A stretch of DNA of 15,968 nucleotides from an uncultured Actinomyces sp. (lineage in GTDB: Bacteria > Actinomycetota > Actinomycetes > Actinomycetales > Actinomycetaceae). Shown here one piece after another: positions 1 through 7,587 of the stretch. The stretch is from assembly GCA_902373545.1 (NCBI GenBank), contig CABKMZ010000042.1:1-15968 (forward strand), written 5' to 3'. A program made the position numbers and the translations under genes. The notes beneath the pieces are model-generated. The model was not told where the DNA came from. It worked only from the letters and a program-made list of their open reading frames with translations, and made no database searches. Positions within the stretch are counted from its first letter, which is position 1; each line of letters opens with the position of its first letter.

Positions 1-1018
1 GGATGGTGTCGGCTCCCCTCAGGCGTATGGCGTTGTCTGTCAGAGGGATGCGCGAGATCTCAGTGCCGTTCGCGGTGATTGTCACGAGGGCAGGTGCCTC
101 GGAGTCATCGGCCATCGTCCCGCTGAACGCCCAGCCGTCGGTCACCGGTGTCAAGGTGGTGAAGTCGGCGGACACGGGTTCCGTGACACTACCGTCCAGG
201 AGATTGAGGAAACGGTTCACGTCAGTCCCGGGAACTAAGGTGTTTTGCTTGGCCGGGACGTATCCGTTGACCATGGGGACGTTCATGGGGACGCCCGGCT
301 TCTCGGGTTCGAAGCCACGGACGTCGGCGGCGTATCGCCATGCCTCGGTGCCGTCCTTGTTGTACCCCAGGCACATGTAATCGTAATCCTGGAACGTTTT
401 GGGCATGTCCCCCGCGTGGCACATGACGGCCACGGGCCACTGCACGGCCACGAAATGCATCTTCTCGCTTCTGTCCAGGTCCTGTCCCACGTCGAGGAGG
501 GGCAGTCCTTTGTCGGAGATGCCGGAGACAACGGAGTCAGGGATCGGGAATTCCCACGTGGCCGTGACCTGGCCGTCAGAGACTCGGATCGTCTGCCCGT
601 CGGCGATGATCGAGTCGTCCCAGGTCAGGATCGGCGCGCTCGATTCGGCCAGCTCGCGGCGCCACAGGACCGAGGGCTGCGTGCCGTGCAGGTCGATGGC
701 GACGAGCGTGGGGGGTTGGTCCTTGTCCTTGAAGATCGCGACCAGAGTGTCGTCGACCTTCGCGTGGGAGTACAAGTGTCCGCTCACTCCCAGTTCCGAG
801 GCCGTCATCTCCCAGGCGACGTCGAAACCCGAGGCGAAGTCGGGGGAGATGAACGAGGAGATGCGTGCGTTGCCCGAGTAGCCGACGGGTCGGTGGGTGA
901 GGTGGCACACGCAGATCGCCGCCGCAGCGACGAGCGCCACGACAAGAGCGATGGCGAGGCGGCGCACGAAGGAGGGGAGGGGCTTGCGTTGGGAAGTCGG
1001 TGTGTCAGCTAGCGTCAT
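1..1018 (-). CDS. B1: membrane-anchored PQQ-like beta-propeller protein, type B (partial, C-terminus outside window)
   Basis: Second gene of the leftmost cassette; 339 codons are visible and the frame stays open to the window edge, so about 165 C-terminal residues are missing compared with B3, B5 and B7. The start is the ATG at 1018, overlapping the A2 stop as ATGA, with AGGAG at 1025-1029 six bases upstream. Residues 1-20 are basic and cytoplasmic, and about 20-39 form one membrane segment (LAIALVVALVAAAAICV). No proper lipobox is seen. The outer part follows the B pattern: GYSG, then SGFDVAWEMTASELG, then blades ending in VLWRREL and VTATWEFP, and a Cys pair of the form C-x15-C before a GYNKDGTEAW strand. 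The propeller fold is inferred from repeating strand/DG/W patterns, not computed. Function unknown; it is most similar by eye to B3. Confidence 0.85.
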   Translation of the reverse strand, partial: MTLADTPTSQRKPLPSFVRRLAIALVVALVAAAAICVCHLTHRPVGYSGNARISSFISPDFASGFDVAWEMTASELGVSGHLYSHAKVDDTLVAIFKDKDQPPTLVAIDLHGTQPSVLWRRELAESSAPILTWDDSIIADGQTIRVSDGQVTATWEFPIPDSVVSGISDKGLPLLDVGQDLDRSEKMHFVAVQWPVAVMCHAGDMPKTFQDYDYMCLGYNKDGTEAWRYAADVRGFEPEKPGVPMNVPMVNGYVPAKQNTLVPGTDVNRFLNLLDGSVTEPVSADFTTLTPVTDGWAFSGTMADDSEAPALVTITANGTEISRIPLTDNAIRLRGADTI

Positions 1019-2592
1019 CGCATACTCCTCATCGGGTCCGGTACAGGGGTCAGGCCGACGATGCGCTCGCCGGGAGCAGGAGACAGGGCGGCTAGGCGCT
1101 TGTACCAGGGAGATGATGGTGAAGCGAGTCCGACGATGAGATCGTCGAAAACAGGGGAGGCTTCAAGCAGGCCATAGCTGCGCCAACCGTGGACGGTGGA
1201 GACTCCCAATAATGTGTCTGACAGTCGAGTTGAGGGCCGGGAGCCAGCATCGATGGCCGCCCCCACGTTAACGAGAGCTGGACCCCACACGTCGGATGAA
1301 CCGGGAGGGGAATCTAACTCGACGTAGGGCACAAAAATGAGCGAGGAATCCTTGCTCACGGTGGCGGTACTCAGCAGTGCGCTCGGGTTTTTGAGACCAT
1401 CGCTGAAGATTAGCTGACCCGTGGGCACGCTCGTCTCATCGTTGATGACCAGGTTGACCACCCTTTTCCTCGGCTCAACGGCCAGTGAGCTTTCCCAGGA
1501 GGCTTCGCCTGTGGCTGCGTAGCGCATCAAATCCTCGATCGTGGGCGCGGTGTCGGTGTTCGTGGCAGGTAGCGTGCGCAGGTTCGCCAGGCGATCCGAT
1601 GACGGTTCGGTCATGACCATGACCTGAGGATTGGAGCCGTCGGGGCCCATAGATGCGACAAGTCCATAGTCGCCTCCGATGACCCATCCATCGGCGGCGC
1701 GTACGAGGCGTTCACGCAGCGTGTACGAGTTGGCGACTCGGCAGCTTCCGTCGATGTTGTGCCCGTAGGAGGCACAGGCCTCGTTTAAGGCCTCCAGGCC
1801 GACGCGCTCGCCGGTGTTCACATTCAGGAATCCCGTGAGGTCACCGAGCGACTCGCCCATTGCGGGTCCCGCGTGCTCATCCATCCACGTACGCAGAGGC
1901 ACCCACCCGTCGACGGGGGTTACGGACTCCGGGAAGGAACCGGTGGAGGCGTCGAAGTCCCACACGTGGGTAGCGTTCTTATCCCAGGCCTGGCAGGGGA
2001 CGGTCGCGGGGCTCGTGCAATACAGGCGGACTGGGCCGATGGCTCCCGTGCTCCTGCCGCGCATAGACGGGTGCTCGTAGGGGGAGTCGGCAACACGAAT
2101 CCCCGGAGATGGCCATCCGGTTGTCGTTGTTCCGTCGGTTGGTGAGATGAGGGTATTGCCGACGAGGAGGTCCCCGTCCCACCAGTGCACGCCGGGTTCG
2201 TCGTCGACGGGGGTGCGCCAGAGTTGGCGGGGGGTGGAGTGGGAGGCGTCGTAGCCGATGGCGACGCGTTGGGTTCCCTTGTAGCCGACGATGAAGAGGT
2301 GGCCGTCGCGTGCGACGTAGTCGTCGATGCGGTCCAGGCCCGCGTCCGCCGTGTCGATTTCCCAGGCGAGGCGCACGCCGTTGATGTAGTTGGGGGATAG
2401 GTAGCCGGTGTCCTGGGCGTTGCCGTGGTAGCCGCTGGGTCCGTTCGCCGACTGGACGACCGCGAGCGCGCACAGGATCGATGTGGTGACTATCCACAGG
2501 CGTTCGCCGTAGGTAAAGGGGCAGATGATCATGTACCAGAGGCGTTTGAGCGACCCTGCCCACCTGTAGTCGTCTTCGTCTGGGAATCTCAT
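1015..2592 (-). CDS. A2: membrane-anchored PQQ-like beta-propeller protein, type A
   Basis: First gene of the leftmost cassette, 525 residues. It begins MRFPDEDDYRWAGSLKRLWY, a cytoplasmic head shared with A4 and A6, followed by one membrane segment at about 32-48 and an outer domain starting near GYHG. The Cys in SILCALA is not in a lipobox. The body has propeller-like strands: LAWEIDTADAGLDRIDDY, LWRTPVDDEPG, a Cys192-x7-Cys200 pair followed by QAWDK and WDFDAS, a second pair Cys273/Cys284, a PTIEDLMRYAATGEASW segment, and a C-terminal PWYKRL...IVGLTP motif. All four Cys are outside the membrane and likely form disulfides (inference). There is no Shine-Dalgarno sequence; a TAGGAT box lies 6 nt before the ATG, so the message is probably leaderless. 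The stop overlaps the B1 start. Function unknown. Confidence 0.9.
   Translation of the reverse strand: MRFPDEDDYRWAGSLKRLWYMIICPFTYGERLWIVTTSILCALAVVQSANGPSGYHGNAQDTGYLSPNYINGVRLAWEIDTADAGLDRIDDYVARDGHLFIVGYKGTQRVAIGYDASHSTPRQLWRTPVDDEPGVHWWDGDLLVGNTLISPTDGTTTTGWPSPGIRVADSPYEHPSMRGRSTGAIGPVRLYCTSPATVPCQAWDKNATHVWDFDASTGSFPESVTPVDGWVPLRTWMDEHAGPAMGESLGDLTGFLNVNTGERVGLEALNEACASYGHNIDGSCRVANSYTLRERLVRAADGWVIGGDYGLVASMGPDGSNPQVMVMTEPSSDRLANLRTLPATNTDTAPTIEDLMRYAATGEASWESSLAVEPRKRVVNLVINDETSVPTGQLIFSDGLKNPSALLSTATVSKDSSLIFVPYVELDSPPGSSDVWGPALVNVGAAIDAGSRPSTRLSDTLLGVSTVHGWRSYGLLEASPVFDDLIVGLASPSSPWYKRLAALSPAPGERIVGLTPVPDPMRSMR
1025..1029 (-). promoter_or_regulatory. Ribosome binding site of B1
   Basis: AGGAG on the minus strand lies exactly 6 nt before the B1 ATG and inside the last codons of A2. 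It fixes the B1 start at 1018 and supports translational coupling with A2. Confidence 0.8.
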
Positions 2593-2598
2593 GGTGTG

Positions 2599-2604
2599 AT
2601 CCTA
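2599..2604 (-). promoter_or_regulatory. -10 box of A2 promoter, leaderless start
   Basis: TAGGAT on the minus strand fits the actinobacterial TANNNT -10 pattern and is separated from the A2 ATG by 6 nt, which would place transcription start at or next to the A of ATG. No convincing -35 is seen. The same geometry occurs before A4, A6 and A8. Confidence 0.65.
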
Positions 2605-2615
2605 TCGGGTGTTCG

Positions 2616-2657
2616 ACGAGGCCGGGGCCGGGTTGTGTGTCCCAGCCCCGGCCTCGT
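2616..2657 (-). terminator. Hairpin between B3 and A2, likely terminator
   Basis: A perfect 13-bp inverted repeat (ACGAGGCCGGGGC and its complement, 2616-2628 with 2645-2657) surrounds a 16-nt loop in which three more G-C pairs can form. It begins 13 bases after the B3 stop codon and ends 11 bases before the A2 -10 box, so it should end the A4-B3 transcript. No U-run follows, which is common for actinobacterial hairpin terminators but leaves some doubt. The outer sequence ACGAGGCC...GGCCTCGT is also present, much further apart, in the two longer intergenic regions. Confidence 0.6.
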
Positions 2658-2670
2658 GGATCAGCCTTGG

Positions 2671-4179
2671 TCAGCCCGCCCGCTTCGGCGTGATCCCCAT
2701 GAGCACCGTGTCCGGGTGGGGGTAGGTGCCGAGGAGGGCGCGCAAGCGAGTAAGCCACGAATCCGATCGCGTGGGGGATGCGATGAGCAGGTCATCGTAG
2801 AAGGGCTGCGCGTGGTGTGCTCCAATGTCCTCCAGCGAGGCCAGCTGGATGCCCGAGGGTGCGGTATACAGGTTCATCGGCGGGTTCTTGTCCGTCGAGT
2901 CCTTATCCTTCGGGGGTTGGGAGAGAATCAGGGAACCGTCCGTCGCGGGGATCAGGCTCTCCGGATAGGTGCCGGACTCGGCCCCGCCCGCTCCATTCGT
3001 CGCCATCAGACGACGGCCATTCATCAGGGAGAAGCCTTCTTTGGAGTGTTGATCCCTCTGTACGCACACGGACGCCCAGGGGATCTCCCCAGAGGTGAGA
3101 GTGGATGCCGCCTGCTCGCTTGTTGGGAGCGCGATGCGGCCTTCCTCATCCCAGCACTTGGCGGACCCGACGTCCGACACTCGCATGAGCGGATCAGCGA
3201 GGCGAGTGCGCGACACCTCGGTTCCGTCAGGGGCCAGTGTGACGAGGGCACGCTGGTTGGGATCGTCCGGCATCGCTCCCCCCAGCAGCCATCCGTCCGC
3301 AACGGGGACCAGAGCATCCGCATTGTAGGTGGCGCTCTCGACGAGGACTCCGTCAGCCAGGTGGAGGAAGGTGGCGACCGGGACTGTCGTGTACGTGAAA
3401 TTCCGGGAGACGGGAACGTAGCCGTCGACTGGCGTGGCGCTCACAGGGATGCCGGGACCCTGAAGGTTCTCGGAGGACAAGGTCACTTCATATCTCCACG
3501 CTTCGGTGCCGTCTTTGTTCCAGCCCAGACACAGATAGTCGAAATTCTGAACGGCGCGTGCCATGTCTCTCGCGTAACAGACGACAACGACGGGCCACGT
3601 CACGCGTGAGAAACGTGTGTGCCCGGGATCGACATGGTCGCCTCCCACGTTGATGAAGGGCGCCGTGTCGTACTGTACGAAGCGCGTGGTTGCGTCCGCG
3701 GGGAGCGGCGTGTCCCAGGTGGCTGTGACCTCCCCGTCTGAGACGCGGATCGTCTGGCCTGCGACCACGATGGAGTCCTCCCATGCGAGCATCGGCCCTT
3801 CCAAGGTGGGCACCTCGCGGCGCCACAGGACCGAAGGCTGCGTGCCGCTCAGGTCAAGGCCCACGAGCGTGGAGGGCTGACCCTTCTCCCCAAAGACGGC
3901 GACGAGAAGCCCATCGACCTCCTGATACTCGTGCAGTGATCCGCCCACACCCAGGTCCGAGGCCGTCAGCTCCCAGGCGACGTCGAAACCGGAGGCAAAG
4001 TCCGGGGAAAGCGTCGAGGAAACCCGAGCGCTGCCCGAGTACCCGATGGGCCTGTGCGCGCGCCAGGAGGCACCGACGGCTAGCGCGCCGACGAGGGCGA
4101 CGGCCAGTGCGATGGCGAGGCAGCGCAGGAGGATCGGGAGGGCCTTGCGCCAGGAAGTCAGCTTCTTGGGGAGGTTCAT
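2671..4179 (-). CDS. B3: membrane-anchored PQQ-like beta-propeller protein, type B
   Basis: Second gene of the A4-B3 cassette, 502 residues. The ATG at 4179 overlaps the A4 stop as ATGA and has AGGAG six bases upstream. A short basic head (MNLPKKLTSWRK) precedes one membrane segment at about 14-38, so the rest should lie outside the cell. The outer part starts at GYSG and runs through propeller-like blades: SGFDVAWELTASDLG, LVGLDLSGTQPSVLWRREV, DSIVVAGQTIRVSDG, Cys201-x15-Cys217 followed by GWNKDGTEAWRY, APDGTEVSRTRL, a Cys342/Cys372 pair around PTSEQAASTLTSGEIPW, and FYDDLLIASP near the end. The last residues, DTVLMGITPKRAG, are the same in B5 and B7. The fold is inferred from pattern. No catalytic motif is recognised and the function is unknown; an adhesin, receptor or envelope assembly role is possible but unsupported. 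Confidence 0.9.
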   Translation of the reverse strand: MNLPKKLTSWRKALPILLRCLAIALAVALVGALAVGASWRAHRPIGYSGSARVSSTLSPDFASGFDVAWELTASDLGVGGSLHEYQEVDGLLVAVFGEKGQPSTLVGLDLSGTQPSVLWRREVPTLEGPMLAWEDSIVVAGQTIRVSDGEVTATWDTPLPADATTRFVQYDTAPFINVGGDHVDPGHTRFSRVTWPVVVVCYARDMARAVQNFDYLCLGWNKDGTEAWRYEVTLSSENLQGPGIPVSATPVDGYVPVSRNFTYTTVPVATFLHLADGVLVESATYNADALVPVADGWLLGGAMPDDPNQRALVTLAPDGTEVSRTRLADPLMRVSDVGSAKCWDEEGRIALPTSEQAASTLTSGEIPWASVCVQRDQHSKEGFSLMNGRRLMATNGAGGAESGTYPESLIPATDGSLILSQPPKDKDSTDKNPPMNLYTAPSGIQLASLEDIGAHHAQPFYDDLLIASPTRSDSWLTRLRALLGTYPHPDTVLMGITPKRAG

Positions 4180-5765
4180 CGGGCGCTCCTTGACGGGCCG
4201 GGGGCGGGGGTCAGGCCGACGATGCGCTCGCCGGGGGCTGCAGACAAGCCTGCGAGGCGCTTGTACCAGGGGGCCTGTGCGGGCGACGCAAAGCCGACGA
4301 TCAGGTCGTCAAACATTGTTGTCGCCGCCGTCATGTGGAGGTTCTTCCACCCGGGGACGGTGTAGGAACTGATGGCGTACTTGTCTGAATCGGCTGCGGT
4401 GCTGGTGGCATTGGCGGCCACATTCACGTCGACGAGAACCGGAATCCACTCGTACTGCGGGATAAAGGAGGTGGGGGCCACGTTGACGTGGGGGAGCAAC
4501 ACGACGGACGCATCCTGACTGAGCGCGGGGTTACCCAGCCACACACTGGGGTCGTCGGTGTCAGATCCGTAGTACTCCATGCCCGTGTTGAACTTTGTGT
4601 GCTCGTTGATGACGAGCGGGGTGTCGCGGCCTCCCGGCGCCAGGGTGATCGAGGAGTCCCACGATGCCTCACCCGTGGCCGCAAAGTGCATGAACTGTTC
4701 TGTCGTAGGGGTCTGCGCGGAACCCAGATCGGGGTATGTTCGCAGGAACAGGAGGCGCTCCGAGGCTCGATTTTCCAGATGCATGACCTGCGGGTTCGAG
4801 CCGTCGGGAGCGACGGTCGCGATGTATCCAACGCCGTCGCCGACGATCCACCCGTCGGAGGCGCGCAGGATCAGGTGCTGGTATTTGAAATCACTGGTGA
4901 TGCGGCAATAGGGTATGCCCTTCGAATCCTCCAGTGTGGCGGGCCCGCACGCCTCCTCGATGGCCTCCAAGCCGACACGCTCTCCAGTGTCCACATTGAG
5001 GAAGCCCGTAAGCTCGTCGAGCGTATAACCCATGGCCGGGCCGGCAGACGATGGGTCCCACGCGCGTAGGGGCACCCAGCCCTCCAGCGGGGTGACGGAG
5101 TCGGGGAAGGAGCCGGTGGAGGCATCGAAGTCCCACACGTGGGTCCCGGTCTTGTCCCAGGCCTGGCAGGGAGCGGACGAGGGGGTGGGGCAGTACAGGC
5201 GAACCGGTCCGATCGGCCCCGTGCTCGGTCCGCTTCCTGTGGGGTGATGGTAGGGGGACTCACTGATGCGACGCGTTGGGATCGGCCCGATGGTGGTCGT
5301 CGATCCGTCAGCGGTCGACACCAGGGTGTTACCCACGAGCAGATCATCGCCCCACCAGTTCACCCCTTCCTCGTCGTCGACGTTGGTGCGCCACAGCTCG
5401 CGCGGGGTGGAATAGGAGGCGTCGAAGGCGACGACGCTGCGCTGAGCCCCCTTATACCCGACCAGATAGATGTATTCGTAACCGACGCGGAAGTTGTCGA
5501 TGCGGTCCAGGCCCGCGTCCGCCGCGTCGATCTGCCAGGCGACGTGCACGCCGTTGACGAAGTTCCCGGAGAGGAATCCGGTGTCCTGGGCGCTGCCGTG
5601 GTAGCCGCTGGGTCCGTTTGCCGACTGGATGACCGCGAGGGCGCACAGGATCGACGTTGTCACCATCCACAGGCGTGCCCCGAAGGTGAAGGGGCAGATG
5701 ATCTTGTACCAGAGGCGTTTCAATCCACCCGCGTACCTGTAGGCGTCTTCGTCTGGGAATCTCAT
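4176..5765 (-). CDS. A4: membrane-anchored PQQ-like beta-propeller protein, type A
   Basis: First gene of the second cassette, 529 residues from the ATG at 5765. The frame is open a further 62 codons upstream, but that stretch is intergenic repeat and the ATG chosen here matches A2 and A6 (MRFPDEDAYRYAGGLKRLWY) and sits 7 nt after a TACGAT box. Residues about 32-48 are a membrane segment; the remainder is predicted to be outside. Motifs seen: GYHG, VAWQIDAADAGLDRID, DASYSTPRELWR, DDLLVGNTLVS, Cys192-x7-Cys200 followed by QAWDK, WDFDASTGSFPDSVTP, GFLNVDTGERVGLEAIEEAC (Cys273, pairing likely with Cys287), APDGSNPQVM, AATGEASWDSS, and PWYKRLAGL...IVGLTP. In the first 50 residues 42 match A2, whereas the region after about residue 310 is much more diverged. 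Function unknown. Confidence 0.9.
   Translation of the reverse strand: MRFPDEDAYRYAGGLKRLWYKIICPFTFGARLWMVTTSILCALAVIQSANGPSGYHGSAQDTGFLSGNFVNGVHVAWQIDAADAGLDRIDNFRVGYEYIYLVGYKGAQRSVVAFDASYSTPRELWRTNVDDEEGVNWWGDDLLVGNTLVSTADGSTTTIGPIPTRRISESPYHHPTGSGPSTGPIGPVRLYCPTPSSAPCQAWDKTGTHVWDFDASTGSFPDSVTPLEGWVPLRAWDPSSAGPAMGYTLDELTGFLNVDTGERVGLEAIEEACGPATLEDSKGIPYCRITSDFKYQHLILRASDGWIVGDGVGYIATVAPDGSNPQVMHLENRASERLLFLRTYPDLGSAQTPTTEQFMHFAATGEASWDSSITLAPGGRDTPLVINEHTKFNTGMEYYGSDTDDPSVWLGNPALSQDASVVLLPHVNVAPTSFIPQYEWIPVLVDVNVAANATSTAADSDKYAISSYTVPGWKNLHMTAATTMFDDLIVGFASPAQAPWYKRLAGLSAAPGERIVGLTPAPGPSRSAR
4186..4190 (-). promoter_or_regulatory. Ribosome binding site of B3
   Basis: AGGAG on the minus strand, 6 nt before the B3 ATG and within the end of A4. 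The same sequence and spacing occur before B1 and B5. Confidence 0.8.
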
Positions 5766-5772
5766 GGACCTG

Positions 5773-5778
5773 ATCGTA
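5773..5778 (-). promoter_or_regulatory. -10 box of A4 promoter, leaderless start
   Basis: TACGAT on the minus strand, 7 nt before the A4 ATG, with no Shine-Dalgarno sequence between. This agrees with a leaderless transcript and argues against the longer open frame upstream. A -35 element is not clear. Confidence 0.65.
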
Positions 5779-5905
5779 ACCGCATCCGCTAGCAACCGGG
5801 TAATTGTGCTGGCGTCGCAGGCCAGACGAGGCCGGGGCCGGGTGTGGTGGGTCGTCGCGCGTGAGGGGTCGCGACAGGTGGTTGTGCCCGCCCGTTTGTG
5901 CGCAG

Positions 5906-5984
5906 CTGGGCCCTTGAGGTGGCGGTGTGGGCGCCCTGCCCACACTGCCACCCATAGGGTTAACGTGCGCAGTCAAGGGCCCAG
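5906..5984. repeat. Nested inverted repeat in the intergenic region
   Basis: An outer perfect 12-bp inverted repeat, CTGGGCCCTTGA (5906-5917) with TCAAGGGCCCAG (5973-5984), encloses and directly abuts an inner hairpin with a 15-bp stem (5918-5932 with 5938-5952) and a 5-nt loop. The single imperfect inner pair is G-U on the plus strand and A-C on the minus strand. GTGCGCAG occurs just left of the outer left arm and again just left of the outer right arm. It could be the transcription terminator of A6-B5, a structured RNA or a cruciform. In the second copy the outer stem has two mismatches, which weakens any claim that the whole structure is under selection. Confidence 0.7.
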
Positions 5985-6057
5985 GGCGCCACCCCTGAGA
6001 TGAGCGCACCGGCAGCAGAGCCACCCAAGGGACCCAGGCCTCGTCAATGACGACAAC

Positions 6058-7587
6058 TCAGCCCGCCCGCTTCGGCGTGATCCCCATGAGCACCGTGTCC
6101 GGGTGGGGGTATCCGCCGAGGTAACGCAGGAAAATGTTGCGTTTGGGAACAGGGGTCGCGATGAGCAGATCATCGTAGAAGGGCTGTGCGGACCTTGCTC
6201 CTACCTGCGAGAGTGAGGCGATCGTGACGCCTGACCGGGAGTAGTACAAGGCTGGAGCTTCTTCCTTGGTGGAGTTCTTCTTGTCGCTCTCGATCGACTG
6301 GATGCCGAGGATCAGTGAGCCGTCAGCCGATAAGAATGCTCCTTGTTCGTACTCCGCGTAGGTGGGTGTTCCATCCTCGTCGGCGGCTAAGAACCACCTG
6401 CCGTTGAGGGCGTAGATGCTACTGCCTGATCCCGAAGTCACAACATTACTGCACATGGGTGTCCAACCGTGCCCCGTGCGGAGGGCTGCTAGTGCCTGCT
6501 CGGTTGTTGGCTGAACTGCTTGTCCATCGGCGTCCGTGCACATGGTGTTGGAGAGCGTCTGCCACTGCAGTGAGTTGGTGGTCAGCGTCACCATCTCGCG
6601 GAGGCTGCCGTCTGGGTTCAAGACGGCGATGTCGCCGTCTTCAAGCTGAGAGTAACCCATCCCGTTAATGATCCAGCCATCGCTTGTCGCGTAGACGTTG
6701 TCGATGCTGATGCGACCAGAGAAGGGCACGTCGAGATCCGTGACGGAGCCGTCGACGAGGCTGAGGAACGAATCGACATACAAATCATAATCGTTCTCAG
6801 AGTGCCCGACGATGAGATGGTCGTCGACCGTGGCGACACCGGTTGGCTTAACCGTCTGCCCATCGGCGTTCCTCGTGACCGCGTAGTTCCAGGCCTGGGT
6901 GCCGTCCTTGTGCCACCCCGTGCACGAGGGGCCCTCATTGCGATCGCCCGACCTCGAGTCGTTGATGGGCGTGCAGGTGACCACGACGGACGAGGTGATG
7001 GGAACAAAGCTCCCGCCGTCACCCCACGATGGGCGCGGGAACAAGACGCGTGGGGAACCGCGATCATGGTCGTACCCGACAGTGGTGGGCAGGGGAGTAT
7101 CCCAGGTCGCGGTGACTGTGCCATCGGATGCCCGAATAGTTTCACCACCCGCAATGATCGAGTCGTCCCAGGTGAAGAGCGTGCCACTCTCAGAGTTGAA
7201 CTCGTGGCGCCACAGAACGGTAGGAGTGGAACCGCTCGGATCGATGCCGATGAGCGTCCCGGAGAACGTTGTCGCACCTTTCGACGACCCATCTTTCTTG
7301 CCGGTGACCGCGACCAGCACCCCATCGACCCTCGTGGTGGCCACGACCGGCCCATCGACGCCCAGGTCCTTGCTCGTCATCTCCCAGGCGACGGAGAACC
7401 CGGAGGAGAAATCGGTGGAGATGGCCTGCGAGGGGTGGGCGTGACCGGAGTAACCGGTGGGGAGATGGATCAGCCACGACAGGCCGATCCCGAGGACCAC
7501 GGCGATGGCGGCGACGAGAAGCTTCCTCTCGCGGATAAAACCAAGCACGGAAACAAGGAAGTTGCGCGCACTATCCGGGGCAGTCAT
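6058..7587 (-). CDS. B5: membrane-anchored PQQ-like beta-propeller protein, type B
   Basis: Second gene of the third cassette, 509 residues from the ATG at 7587, which overlaps the A6 stop as ATGA and has AGGAG six bases upstream. A longer in-frame ATG at 7677 is rejected because it lies well inside A6. The N-terminus is short and charged (IRERK), with one membrane segment at about 23-41, then GYSG and the outer propeller-like body: SGFSVAWEMTSKDLG, GTLIGIDPSGSTPTVLWR, DDSIIAGGETIRASDG, Cys205-x16-Cys222 followed by GWHKDGTQAWNY, NPDGSLREMV, a Cys pair around PTTEQALAALRTGHGW, LSADGSLILG, FYDDLLIATP, and the shared end DTVLMGITPKRAG. It is longer than B3 in the first blade (GKKDGSSKGATTF). 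No known catalytic residues were recognised; function unknown. Confidence 0.9.
   Translation of the reverse strand: MTAPDSARNFLVSVLGFIRERKLLVAAIAVVLGIGLSWLIHLPTGYSGHAHPSQAISTDFSSGFSVAWEMTSKDLGVDGPVVATTRVDGVLVAVTGKKDGSSKGATTFSGTLIGIDPSGSTPTVLWRHEFNSESGTLFTWDDSIIAGGETIRASDGTVTATWDTPLPTTVGYDHDRGSPRVLFPRPSWGDGGSFVPITSSVVVTCTPINDSRSGDRNEGPSCTGWHKDGTQAWNYAVTRNADGQTVKPTGVATVDDHLIVGHSENDYDLYVDSFLSLVDGSVTDLDVPFSGRISIDNVYATSDGWIINGMGYSQLEDGDIAVLNPDGSLREMVTLTTNSLQWQTLSNTMCTDADGQAVQPTTEQALAALRTGHGWTPMCSNVVTSGSGSSIYALNGRWFLAADEDGTPTYAEYEQGAFLSADGSLILGIQSIESDKKNSTKEEAPALYYSRSGVTIASLSQVGARSAQPFYDDLLIATPVPKRNIFLRYLGGYPHPDTVLMGITPKRAG

Larger units (their letters stand above)
5773..6087. repeat. Long direct repeat, copy 1 (intergenic region B5/A4 plus B5 3' end)
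   Basis: This stretch runs from the A4 -10 box through the intergenic region into the last ten codons of B5. It matches 9189-9503 without any gap; I count 7 mismatches in the 285 intergenic bases and 1 in the 30 coding bases, with an unbroken identical run at 5808-5973. The coding sequences outside it are far more diverged. The intergenic part (5766-6057, 292 bp) holds no supported gene. It contains the A4 promoter, a possible 6-bp stem hairpin (5854-5859 with 5870-5875), the nested inverted repeat at 5906-5984, and an 8-bp outer inverted repeat ACGAGGCC/GGCCTCGT at 5826-5833 and 6037-6044. Confidence 0.9.

Noticed and set aside
245..1012. 255-codon plus-strand frame opposite B1
   Set aside because: Lies entirely opposite a well-supported gene with family-wide conserved motifs; similar mirror frames occur opposite the other cassette genes.
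2440..2500. Possible lipobox in A2, A4 and A6 (SILCALA, SIICALA)
   Set aside because: The residue before Cys is Leu or Ile instead of Gly/Ala/Ser, and the long cytoplasmic head fits a membrane anchor better than a signal peptide.
5766..5951. 62-codon N-terminal extension of A4 (and 86-codon extension of A6 at 9183-9440)
   Set aside because: It is the intergenic repeat and contains the -10 box. The spacer between -10 box and ATG is 7 nt in one copy and 6 in the other, so the two extensions read different frames of nearly the same DNA.
5764..6003. Small plus-strand frame inside the intergenic repeat (79 codons), also present in the second copy
   Set aside because: Starts within the A4 5' end, has no Shine-Dalgarno sequence, and its product is Arg/Ala/Gly-rich. 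Conservation is explained by the repeat itself, and the base changes between copies show no codon pattern.
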